Below are positions 35,701-46,070 of a stretch of 64,000 bases of DNA, piece after piece. Source of the DNA: Pterobdella sp. o SKG-2022 (Eukaryota > Annelida > Clitellata > Hirudinida > Piscicolidae). Position numbers and translations under genes: made by a program. The notes below the pieces were generated by a model. That model did no database searches. It was not told the DNA's origin and worked only from the letters and a program-made list of their open reading frames with translations. Numbering within the stretch: the stretch's first letter is position 1; each line of letters opens with the position of its first letter. Where the stretch lies: positions 13,036,038 through 13,100,037 of the forward strand of contig OZ038322.1 in NCBI GenBank assembly GCA_964035795.1, read 5' to 3'.

Positions 35701-38700
35701 ATTGCGCAAAAAGGCTATTATTTTCAAGCAGTTAGATAAAGTAAACTATTGTTTAGAACCAGTTTTACCTTCGCAAAAATTTTTTTGTGAATAGATTATA
35801 ATACAAACTTTGATATAAAATTGATAACACCTTGTGAACGTAAACGTACTTATTATGCAGCCGAACTATGAGAGATGGGTGGTTGAGGATGCTTGTGTTT
35901 GTTGAGAACTCCTCAAAACACACTTTACTTTGCAGGAATCTGGTATGTGTTCAACGTCAATTCACATATTATTCAATCAAACTCGAAAAAAACAAGATTT
36001 ATGTGAATTAATTTTAACCACATTTGAAAAAACTAATGATTAGTTTTTTTGACCCATTCTTAGTCTTAAAACTTTTTACACTCAAGAATGCGTAAGATCT
36101 TTCAACGATTTCTATTCTCAGTATACTTTTCTATTTCATTCCGAGTCTTCATTAGTTTATAACATATTGTATTCTTTTGTCTAACTCCTCTCTTTATTTT
36201 AGTTTCAAAAACGTCTGTTTTGTTATGTTTGTCAGAAGATGTAGAATCTGTCTCGGTATTTCTATTCTTTTCAACCTTGTCGTTTATGTAAAATGGTTTT
36301 TTCAAGAGTTTTCAAGCTCTTTTTCTTTTTAAAGCATTTATATTATTTCTTGCAAACACATCTGTAGCACTAGTTTATCATCTTCTAATTAGATTTAATT
36401 TAAAAAAATCAACATTAAACATAATTTACGTGAAATTCCATTATTATTTATCATAATAGAAAAATATTTATTCTATAATTCAGAAAGCACCAATAAATTT
36501 CGTTGAAAATAGATGAACAACAAAAATTAGAAAGAGCTTTACTTTTCTTCTCTAAGTTCTTCTGAGACATCATCGAGGGGTCCACATAATGACAGACTTA
36601 TGTCTGACAGGTCGGTCTTTGTCATAGTACTTTTCATTATGTTCGTGAAATCTGTAGGACTGTTTTAATTCTATATCATTGTGACCCATAGTTATTCACA
36701 ACCAAACTTTTCTTCAATATAAAAGCAATATGTTAAAATATCTTAAAATAAAACAATAAAGATATCTCAAAACCAATAACTAGTTGCTTCATATCAATTA
36801 AATGGGATAAAGCTAAAATCGATTGAACTACCTTTCAAGTATTTTGTCATCAGCAGAACAAGACCTAGCTCTGAGACGGGTTGAATTGATAGTTTGATCA
36901 AATGATACAGGACTTTCAGGCAGAGAAAATGGACTTTGGTTTGAATATAGGGAAGGATTTATTCCATTTTGTGATGAAGATGAAGTCGTGGTAGGAAGAC
37001 TGAGAGTTTTAATTATTTAATAAATGATCTCTAAATGTTTTGTAAGTCGAATAATTGTGTTAGATAGTAAAACACTGCAACATTACTTGTTGTAAATGTA
37101 TAATTTGACAAGCTCTGGGTCTTCATCGTTGAGATCTTCCAAGTATATCCCTTTCTCAATCTCTTTTTTATTTTCTTTAGTCTTCTTTTTGTTTTTTACC
37201 TCTATCTCCTTTAGCGAGGCTGAAATTTAGAATGTAAAGCAAAATTAATTGCGAAAAAAGTCATCTTCAAATGAATATTTTGAAATGAATTATTTAAAAA
37301 TTATTCGGAATAAAAAAAAACCTAAAACAGCTTCATTTTTTGTATGTAGCGTGGTAGCATTAGCAGGTAATGTGGCCACTTGGGGAAGCTGTCCCCACTT
37401 CCAGTCTATGCAATCTGTCACTTCTGTGAGCTCGGGCTCAGTATTTTGCGTTAAAATGGTGTAATCGTTTGGCAAGGAACCTACTTTGCTGTATTAAATA
37501 TGTAAAATAATATTTTGAGAATATGCTTGGTTTAGGAGTTTTATAAATAAACGTTCAGCTACAGCTTGTTCTCAAATGATGATACGCTGGGATTTGAAAT
37601 TTTGGCATTCTTGCAGTATTAAATGTTTTTTCTTTGATACGGTCTTATTTTTTCTATAAAAAATTATAAAATTTTACTATGATTTCAGTTTCAATTTCTA
37701 ATAACTATTTTTTTATGAGTACGTGTAGTTAATTTTTTCATACAATTATACATTATATATTAAAAATAAAATAGTGGCCTGATATAAAACAATGGAAACT
37801 CAATAGTTCCATAACTTTTGATGATTCACAAAACGTTGAGGTTTTCAAGAAATCATTTAAAAGCTTTGTTAATCAATACAACTAATGAAACCATTGCTTT
37901 TTCACTGTTTGATCTTATGCATTGAGAATATCATCTAATTTATTTGCAGTTAATTGGGAAAAATTTAATTAGCACGCTAACGTTTTATGATAAAGCTATA
38001 CTTATCGAAAATTATAGCTTTCCTTTTAAATAAATGTATGAATCCTCAAATGATGTTTTTAAAGTTTAATTTTATATTATATAATATCAAACGTAGTTTA
38101 CAATAAAATCATATTCTTGGAATGTTTCGGTCAACTTATCTACTGAGAGTGTTTTCTTCACCATCAGATGCATACAAAACTTTTCCAACTAGTCAAGACT
38201 TCTATCGGTCATAACGAGCATACAGAAAAAACAGAAAGATCAGAATTATAACATGGCTTTGCCCTTTCTCCACTTTGTTCAAATAACTAATTCCAGTCCC
38301 AATAAAATAAAAGTTTGACAAAACGTTGGATATCCACTCTTACTAGCAATATTTTCATATAAGATTTCATTAGGAAAATAGCGCAAACATGGTTTAGTCG
38401 AGCATAAACGACGGAAATTAGGTGATATAGCATCAGTGCCTCTAAACAATAAATGAAGACCTCATTGCTTGCTCAAGCTAACTGACTGTTGCTGATACTG
38501 AGCGGAGTCACCTTAGAAAAATGAATTACTTTGTTTACATTAACAAGGTTTCCACGCACAAAAGTGGAAGAATGATTCTCTAATTATGTAATGAAATCTA
38601 GTTGGTATATTAAAAAAGAGGATTTTGAACAAGTGAAATAGCAACACCAGTTTATAATTTTGAATTTAAAAATAATTCGGCGCAATGGAAATATAATTGT

Positions 38701-40733
38701 GAAAGATTATCCTATAAAATAATCCTTATGAGAATTATGCGCTTCATAATGCTAATTCTTCCATTTAATAAGATTTAATAAATTAAAAGAATTACGTAAT
38801 TTTGAAATTGAAACAGTATTTATGCTCGCATAAATCCTGAAGACTCCACGCTTTATGTAAACAATCTTAAAACAGGGCTTTCAAATGTCTCTAAAGGGTT
38901 TCTAATATTGAAGTTTATCAAATTTACTTTGGTACTTTAGATATAAACTCGTAGTTAAGTTGAAATATTAAGAAATAGTGTGATAAAAGTGTTAAAAGAA
39001 TACAAAAACACATACCATTCTGGCGATAAGTCTAACGAAGCAATAGAGTTTTTGGTTTCCATTAAATCAATTTCATCAATAGGATTTGTTGTGTGGCATT
39101 CGTGGCCGGTGTTTAATGGCTTTTTGTTAAGATCAGGCCAACTTTTGCATCTCAACATAATGCTTTGAATTTCATTATGTTGCTGTACAGATAAATAATT
39201 ACTTTTTTGTGAAGCATCCAGCTTTTTGGACTCAGTGTATGCTTGTTTAATGAAAATTTTTGAAGATTTATTTGTTTGAGTTATTTTATTGTTGTTCTTG
39301 TTAGAATTTAATGCATTTATCTTGGAATCTTTTTGAGATGTTATTTCGCTGGAGCTTTCAAGTTCTAACTCAAACATATTTTCATCTATGGTTTTAGATT
39401 TTTTAACTTTTTTATTTTTTGTCTTTGATTTTTTGTCTACATCTTCTCTATTATTGAATTGTGTTTGGCTTACTTCTGTTGTGGCTTCTGAAACAATTGT
39501 CGGCTTGAATTCAAATGTTTCGGATTCTATAAGATTCTGTTGTCATGTTTTTATTCAGTCATATATCTTTGAATAAGATTGCTAAGTGAAAACAATAGTA
39601 AAAATACCTCTGATAAAAGGTTTTCCTGATCAGAATCAATTGAATTGATGTTCTCACACTCACTGTTATTGTTGAAGTTATCATTGCTTTTCTCCTGAAA
39701 TTCATCTGGTTTTTCCACCTTTTTAATTAATGAAAGACGTGACTAAAAATTTAAGAGTATTGGTTAAATTTTTAATTGAAAATTTTGAAATCGAAATTAA
39801 ACATTGAATTAAATATTTTTAATTATTGAACTGAGCTTGAAGCTTAAATAGTCATTTTTTATTTTCTTAAGAAAAAATAAAAGTTTTGAAATAGCAAAAA
39901 TGTCTAAAAAAAAAGTGAACAGTATAAGAAAGTATATTTATCAGTGAAATCATATACTTCTCCTTTAGTTATATTAAAAAAAATATTATGAACTCTAAAA
40001 GCTTGAATTATTATAAATTTCATAAAACCCAACATTATGAAAAAAAAATCACTATTATTCACAAAAATATGATAATAAAACAAAATAAAGTAATTATAAA
40101 AACCTCTTGGAGAAAATATGCCTCTCCAGCTTCACCCAATCTCATGGGAAGATCTACCATTGTACCATTAATCTCTACATCTACCTATTTTGAAGATATA
40201 TATGAATAAGTATAGTACTTTATAATTTTATTTGTATTTTCATAATAAAAAATAAATGAAAAATGATTTGGTTAGTTATGTACTGAAATAGAGACAATTT
40301 CAATAAGATAGAGAATTTTGTAAGCACTTTCATGTAATCTATTTAATATAGCTTATTTGATAGCTATGTGGAAATTGAAACTAAAATATTTTACATTGGT
40401 ACATACCACATTTTCATTTGCCCATAAGATACACATTTTGCCAAAACGAACGTGCCAAGGACTACTGCATAGAGAATCATCAGATTTTCGAATCACAACT
40501 ACATCTATTGCTCCTTCATAATTTTAAAAGGCTAAAATGAGTTATAATTCACAAAAAACAGAATGAATGTTTAACTAAAAACTATTTTTGTATTATTTAT
40601 AAGACATGAGATGAATAATTGTAAATTTTTTAAATTGAGTAAATTAAAAACCTGTGAGAGTAGCAGGATTCATGTCCATGTAGAGACCTTTCACATTTGA
40701 GATAAATTTTCCTGCCCATTCTAAGTAAGGCAT
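32772..40733 (-). CDS. LPIN: Lipin, phosphatidate phosphatase (PAP1), multi-exon
   Basis: Mg2+-dependent phosphatidic acid phosphatase that makes diacylglycerol at the ER; family members also act as nuclear co-regulators. N-LIP domain: exons 40652-40733 ([18 protein letters not shown]), 40407-40513 ([14 protein letters not shown]...WHVRFGKM) and about 40104-40185 ([20 protein letters not shown]). The middle is long and divergent, with a Lys-rich NLS-like run [14 protein letters not shown] (39394-39450), KSWPDLN (about 39110-39130) and [20 protein letters not shown] (about 37090-37160). C-LIP HAD-like domain: [18 protein letters not shown] (34100-34160), in which DIDGT is the catalytic DxDxT motif. 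Then [20 protein letters not shown] and [19 protein letters not shown] (33660-33845), [18 protein letters not shown]...GNRIN (33475-33583), [18 protein letters not shown] (33290-33395) and the final exon from about 32960 to TGA. The catalytic motif is intact. ATG 40733 is chosen because it starts N-LIP at the usual place. Confidence 0.92.
37985..38085. repeat. Partial foldback element, family B (lipin intron)
   Basis: One arm of the element seen complete at 41768-41898. CTATACTTATCGAAAATTAT is followed by a block containing AAATAAATGTATGAATCCTC and TGATGTTTTTAAAGTTTAATT, which also matches the downstream flank of that copy. The partner arm is missing. It lies in the large lipin intron (about 37.5-38.9 kb). 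Confidence 0.6.
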
Positions 40734-41189
40734 TTCTTTTGAAAAATTATTACATGGAAAGTTATTTTATCAACATTTATAAAATTTTTCAAAAATAATT
40801 TTAAATTTTTATTCAAAGTTTGAATATATAAAATTATTTAATTCACTGAATGTAAAAACTCATGCTAAAACATACTTTAGTATATGAGGTTCCTACAATA
40901 GAAAAAACAAAATTTTACTTAATATTTGAAAAAAAAACTATGTTACAAGCTTTAATTGAAACAAAAAGTTACTCAAAAAAAATTTTTCTCATTGCATATA
41001 TAACTGGAACTATTTACTTGAACAGATGACCCGAACTTCACGTGTTCTACTACTTACCTCAAGTTTCATTTATTCTCTATTTTTTTTTTGTTTTGATTTT
41101 ATTTAAAATGTTGAAAGTGGTATAATGAATAATAAAATTTTATTTTTTAAATTTTTTGAAAAGCATTCTACTTTCTAAAAACTCAAAAA

Positions 41190-41190
<1 letters not shown>

Positions 41191-41267
<77 letters not shown>

Positions 41268-41268
41268 T
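41191..41268. repeat. (TTA)n / (TAA)n microsatellite
   Basis: About 26 uninterrupted TTA units. In one plus-strand frame it reads as poly-tyrosine, but the surrounding ORF has no other coding signs. It lies about 0.46 kb upstream of the lipin start codon, in the likely promoter or 5' UTR area of that gene. Length polymorphism is expected. Confidence 0.97.
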
Positions 41269-41767
41269 AACATGCAAAATAAGTTGTTGGGAAAAGATAA
41301 AAAAGTTAATGATAATTTCCAAGTTTAATGAAATAATAAAAAATTCGAAAAAATAAATATAAAAAACAATATAAAAAAGAATTTTACAAAATTATTTAAC
41401 ATGTGTTTGTAAACACTGCAATTTAGAACTGAAGTATGAAAGGAGATTAAATAATAAATTATTTCATCAAATCTCAAATTCATAGTGTAAAATTACACCT
41501 TGTAACATTCTCCAAAACTTGGTAAAAAAAGTTGAAAAAAGCTTTTTTTGAAAGAAGATGGCTAAACAAATAATAGCTGACTAGAATTTCAACAGAATAT
41601 TCAAAAAATTAGTCTTTTCGTTCAAATAATTTTGATTAAAACATGTTGTAAAAACTATCAAACAACAATAATAGTTTGGTTCATATGTTTACGAAAAACA
41701 AAGTAGGTGTTACTATGCTCCATATAGACTATTCTATAGTAATTAAACTTCGAAAAAATCAATTGGT

Positions 41768-41898
41768 GATTCATACATTCCTTTAAAATATAAGCTAAAA
41801 GCTATAATTTTCGATAAGTATAGATAAAATTTTATGATAAGGCTATACTTATAAAAAATTATAGCTTTTAGCTTTTATTCCAAATAAATGTATAAATC
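41768..41898. repeat. Foldback (MITE-like) element, family B, complete copy
   Basis: Inverted arms of about 56 bp (41768-41823 and 41843-41898) around a spacer of about 19 bp. The left arm begins GATTCATACATT and the right arm ends AATGTATAAATC. The core AAGCTATAATTTTCGATAAG links it to the elements at 8462 and 37985. The arms are less perfect than at 8462. Confidence 0.65.
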
Positions 41899-43011
41899 CT
41901 CGATTGATGTTTTAAAAGTTTAATTTATTTACAAAACATACATAAGGTGTCTCTAAAGAGATTATTATATAATATATTTTTTTATTTAATTTCAGCGACC
42001 AGTTACGACGCATTTAAAAACTTTCCTTTCAAATGTGAATTTAACTAAAGAAAATGGAATCAAAATTTAAACTTCTATTACGGAAACTCGCCATATGAAC
42101 TCTCAAAAACATGATTCTTTAATAAACAAAATTGTAATGTTAATTTGTGCTTCTTAATGTCATACATTGATGAATGACATATTTGGCGTGTATCCCACTG
42201 GATACGCCGTAGCAAGGCTTTTATTATTTATATATTGGTTACCCGATTATGATATATAATATATCGAAAAGCTTCGTCAAAATAAAAACAACTATTGTCG
42301 TGTTTTTATGATTCACAATTTTGAGGCTAATTGTTTACGATATTTATACTTTTTTTGCACGTTTTTGCTTTTTATGAAATCAACCAACAAATTTTTTATT
42401 TTTTTAAAATAAATTATGATTTTATCTTGATACAATTCCTAATAAATTTCATAAAATATAAATTAACGTTCAAGACAATCGTCTACTCGAAACCTCTCCG
42501 TACTATGATTAGTCATGCATAGTTTTTAAAAAGATCACATTCTACCTCAATTCTTCGCAAATGAATTATAGCAAGGTTTCAAATATCGAAAACATAAGCT
42601 AAATTTTTAAATAAATTAAAAAAAAAATTTTCTAAGTTGAAGTTATTGTGCATAATTTATTTTGTATTATTATTGTACTAAGTTATTTGCCGCTAAAGAA
42701 CTCACGTCCTCGTCAAATTGTGGGCTTAAGAGTTGACAATGTTTCAAACAATGTATGTTATTTAGCAGCTTCCTAATTTTATTGAAAATCTGAAGCAAAA
42801 CCAATGAAATGAAATGTATATTGTTCTATATTTTTTAATTACTTACCTATTTATGCATGTAAGTCGGTCACCAGTCGTCCTAAACTGTGGTTTACTTAGT
42901 GCAATAAGTATTCTTTACATAGTGCTTCTATTTTGTAGAAAAATACTTAAATAACTTAAACAAATAATTGACTTTCTTACTCTAAAAAAAGAATTCAAAA
43001 ACAAAAATTTA

Positions 43012-43199
43012 AGATCAACAAACACAAAGTATTTATTTTAAGAGTCACGAAGCTTTTCGTAAGACAAGCTTACAATATCAAGTGATAATAAAAGTGGAAA
43101 ATTTTAATCCTAGCTATACTAGTTTTATTATCACTTGATAATGTAAGCTAGTCTTACGAAAAGCTTCGTGACTCCTATAATAAATACTTTGTTGATCTT
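43012..43199. repeat. Foldback (MITE-like) element, family A, copy 2
   Basis: Inverted arms of about 80 bp (43012-43094 and 43123-43199) with a loop of about 28 bp. Ends are AAGATCAACAAA / TTTGTTGATCTT. The core CACGAAGCTTTTCGTAAGAC is repeated exactly inverted. Half-copies occur at 46826-46917 and, more decayed, at 44160-44240. No ORF and no confirmed target-site duplication. Confidence 0.8.
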
Positions 43200-43274
43200 A
43201 CAACTTGATTCAGGCTATTATATTCAAAAATAAAAATAATTTTTTAGCATAACAGCTATTTCAAAACAGACCCA

Positions 43275-43547
43275 ATGCTTGAATTTTATAGTGATTTACA
43301 TCTACGTTTATACCTCACTCCTGCCCCAAAACATATTGACCAAACTTATAAAAACGCTACTAGACGATGGAGTGAAGCTGAGTACATAGAGATTAATTCA
43401 GAGCCTGTCAACATTTACAAATTGAAACACCGCACATGTTTAGAAGAATTATTTATGATACTCTTGCAGACAAACGAAAAAAAAGATTCTGGAAGCTTAT
43501 TTTACCAGACTTATAAAACCAACCCACAATGGCGAAATAGACATTAA
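43275..43547 (+). CDS. Weak 90-codon ORF, unknown
   Basis: ATG-to-stop ORF with mixed composition (MLEFYSDLHLRLYLTPAPKH start), less low-complexity than other chance ORFs here. No domain recognised, no clear neighbouring exons, and it sits between a foldback element and a SINE. It could be a small orphan gene, a decayed transposon fragment or chance. Confidence 0.15.
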   Translation: MLEFYSDLHLRLYLTPAPKHIDQTYKNATRRWSEAEYIEINSEPVNIYKLKHRTCLEELFMILLQTNEKKDSGSLFYQTYKTNPQWRNRH

Positions 43548-43647
43548 CAAACTTTCATTATTTCGAAACCTTATTATATAATAATCATAAACGAACCCCT
43601 ACCGTCTTATTATTTAAGTATTTATCATATCTTTCATACCCCCTTTT

Positions 43648-43822
43648 AAAAAAATTGAAATATGTATTTTATATAACGCCTTTCGTTAGAGTTCAAAAGC
43701 GTTTATTTTAAAGTTAATGAAGGGAAAACACACTACGGAGCAGGTGCTAATTGTTGGCCCAACACGCAAACAAACCCGATAATTTTAGTATAATGCTCTA
43801 CCAGCTGAGCTATACGGGACAA
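43648..43822 (-). mobile_element. tRNA-derived SINE, copy 2
   Basis: On the minus strand: GTCCCGTATAGCTCAGCTGG then TAGAGC, a very good tRNA D-arm/A-box. A degenerate anticodon/T-arm part follows, then GTTGGGCCAACAATTAGCAC and CTGCTCC, then AACGCTTTTGAACTCTAACG and AAAGGCGTTATATAAAATAC. The order and sequence match the copy at 15917-16075. The T arm is broken, so this is not a working tRNA. Confidence 0.7.
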
Positions 43823-44159
43823 TGTTGTGTACACTTGAAATAAATACTACTCAATTAAGCGACCGTGGCAATAAACGACATATAACAATAGTCACCATAT
43901 AAATACTCAACACGCTGTCTTTCAATCAGCTGATGGTGATTTTTCAATAAAATAAAAAAGCTTTTTGAGCAAATAAATTTATAATCCACTGCGTTATATT
44001 AAACTCATAATATGTTTTTCCATGAAACATGACTATTCAACGCTGCTGTTAAAGACTTAAAAAAGGTCAAAAATAGAAAAATAAAATTAGAATATTGATG
44101 ACGTAAAATAGCCTAAATCAAATAGTGCGGCACACAAACCCAAATTATTTAATTTAGAT

Positions 44160-44240
44160 CACTAGATAATTTAAGTTCGCTTCTCAAAAAGCTTCGTGGT
44201 TTAGATTAATAAATACTTTTTGTTTGTTTACCTCAAAATA
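44160..44240. repeat. Decayed fragment of foldback family A
   Basis: CACTAGATAATTTAAGTTCG, then AAAAAGCTTCGTGG and TAAATACTTTTTGTTTGTTT align with the right arm of the 43012-43199 element, with several changes. Only one arm is recognisable. Confidence 0.45.
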
Positions 44241-44721
44241 AAAATAAACTGAAGAAGAAATGTAACGATAAAATTGAAAGAAATTGTTTTTTGAATAGTT
44301 TTGATGCCTATATATATTTATAAAAAATTGAGTATTGTTAAAGAAATAAACTCGGTTTTCATGAATAAACTTCATACATAAAAATTTTCCATAATTTATA
44401 TACTTCTGCTGAAAAATTGGGAAGTTTTAATCTTTTATTTGCAGTTTTCCACAATTTTCCCTTTAATTAATATTGATATTTAGTATCTAAAAATGATATT
44501 AACACGTCCAAAAGCCAAATAATGTAAAAAAAAACTATCGAAAATTTTAATACATTGGAAATGATTATACATTTATAATCAAAATAATACAATTAGAATA
44601 AATTATTAAAATAAAAATGTTTTTGCCGCATTTAATCTTTAGCTTGTTAAAATTTTTGATGATAATACCCAATTATATCTTCAAAATAGTACACGATGGT
44701 TTGAGTTGATTTAAATTGTCA

Positions 44722-45903
44722 TTAAAATGATCTAAATAGATTACTTATGTTCACACCAATTTGACCAAGTGAAGGCACTTTAATATTGCACAAAATAACT
44801 ACAGTAATAACACCATCATCAGTTTTTAAACTTTCTTTATAATTATCTTCACTAGCTTTTAGTGGAAATGATATGAGTAATACACTAGATCCCCCAATAG
44901 TACTTCCTTGATGACCTATATGTAGAACATTGTCCTGTTGTAACCTTTGCCATCCCAAGCAGTATGAACCAGCTTCATTCCAACTGAGCTTAGTTCCAGG
45001 ATGACTTGCCCACAAAGTTTGCAAAGTATTCCTTGAAATACCAACTTCCTTACTAATCAAGCCACATTCCAAATAACAATTGATGAGAGTATGGGCAAAA
45101 ACTAACAAATCATCAACTGTAGACATTAAACCTGCAGCTGCTATTTTATAAGAACTTCTCAAACCACTACAATCCACCAGATGACCATCTTCTACATTGT
45201 AGCTAATAGAACAATTAGGTGGATGAGGGTTTTCAGCTTCAATATAGGTGCTTGTGAGGTTTATTGATTTGAACAAATCATTTAAAAGTTGTTTGAAAGG
45301 TTTTTTTGTGATTGCCTCTAAAACTCTACTCAAAAGTGTATACCCATGGTTCGAATAATTAAACAAATCTCCAGGTTTTGAAATCAGTGGGTCATTGATA
45401 AATAATTTCAAAGCACTAGAAACATTAGGAAAATTTTCTGTTATAGCATATTCTTCAAAGCCATATTTGTTGTCAGCAGGTTTGTATGCTCGTAAGCCCG
45501 CTTTATGAGCAGCCAATTGCCTCAGGGTTATAGAAACCTCTTGATTTTGCCAAAAAAATGTTGGTATCTCAGGTAAATAAGTTCTTATATCAGCATCTAA
45601 ATTTATGTTTTTTAATTCTAGTTGTTTTCCAATTAAAATCGAAGAAATACTTTTGCTGATGCTGGCTATTTTCATAACAGTGTTTGAAGTGCATGGTGTA
45701 TTTGAATTCAGGTTTCTCACCCCAAATCCTTCTTTCAATACTATTTTACCATTCACAGAAACTCCAAAACTTATTCCAGGAACGTCATATTTTATTATCA
45801 ACTCCTCTATTATTTGACGACATTTAGCAACAGCTGACGAAAAATCCCTTTCCATAGCCATACTGAAAGTGAAAACCCATGAAAAAATAAATAAAAAAGT
45901 CAA
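44722..45903 (-). CDS. LACTB: LACTB-like serine beta-lactamase-related protein, single exon
   Basis: 393-aa intact ORF of the serine beta-lactamase/penicillin-binding-protein-like family represented in animals by LACTB. Motifs: SISK (residues 81-84, SxxK nucleophile and general base), YSN (183-185, YxN) and HIGHQGSTIGG (328-338, the HxG-type third motif). ITLRQLAAHKAGL (about 125-137) matches the conserved segment before the second motif. The first 16 residues (MTFLFIFSWVFTFSMA) are hydrophobic and look like a signal peptide or signal anchor. That differs from vertebrate LACTB, which is a mitochondrial intermembrane-space protein forming filaments. A second in-frame Met (MAMERD) follows directly. 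No intron is evident in an intron-rich neighbourhood. All catalytic residues are present, so activity as a serine hydrolase or peptidase is plausible; the substrate is unknown. It is divergent with Frizzled, 167 bp between start codons. Confidence 0.88.
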   Translation of the reverse strand: MTFLFIFSWVFTFSMAMERDFSSAVAKCRQIIEELIIKYDVPGISFGVSVNGKIVLKEGFGVRNLNSNTPCTSNTVMKIASISKSISSILIGKQLELKNINLDADIRTYLPEIPTFFWQNQEVSITLRQLAAHKAGLRAYKPADNKYGFEEYAITENFPNVSSALKLFINDPLISKPGDLFNYSNHGYTLLSRVLEAITKKPFKQLLNDLFKSINLTSTYIEAENPHPPNCSISYNVEDGHLVDCSGLRSSYKIAAAGLMSTVDDLLVFAHTLINCYLECGLISKEVGISRNTLQTLWASHPGTKLSWNEAGSYCLGWQRLQQDNVLHIGHQGSTIGGSSVLLISFPLKASEDNYKESLKTDDGVITVVILCNIKVPSLGQIGVNISNLFRSF

Positions 45904-46070
45904 GATTGAAAAATATTGAAAAAATATTTAAATTTTTTTTAATTACCAAAATCTTTTTAAACATATTAATGATATTAATCATTAGCACTTTTAGTTTATT
46001 TTGACGACAAGTATTCTAAAAACTTATATAAGTATGATAATCTAGTCTCTACTTTTTTTTTTTCATTTTC
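45904..46070. promoter_or_regulatory. Putative bidirectional promoter LACTB-like / Frizzled
   Basis: Only 167 bp separate the two start codons. A TATA-like, near-palindromic ACTTATATAAGTAT lies at about 46021-46034, some 40 bp upstream of the Frizzled ATG. A pyrimidine run then leads to the ATG. Both promoters must overlap unless undetected upstream exons exist. Confidence 0.45.

Larger units (their letters stand above)
40734..44721. other. Repeat-rich intergenic region lipin / LACTB-like
   Basis: 4 kb between the lipin start codon and the LACTB-like stop codon, both on the minus strand. It holds the (TTA)n microsatellite, two foldback elements, one SINE and a foldback fragment, each listed separately. 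Apart from one weak 90-codon ORF (43275-43547) no coding exon is supported. Confidence 0.6.

Noticed and set aside
41156..41356. ORF with a long poly-tyrosine run
   Set aside because: It is a translation of the TTA microsatellite; flanking codons show no coding character.
43745..43822. Candidate minus-strand tRNA gene
   Set aside because: Only the D-arm half is good; the T arm and 3' acceptor strand do not form a cloverleaf, and it belongs to the SINE copy.
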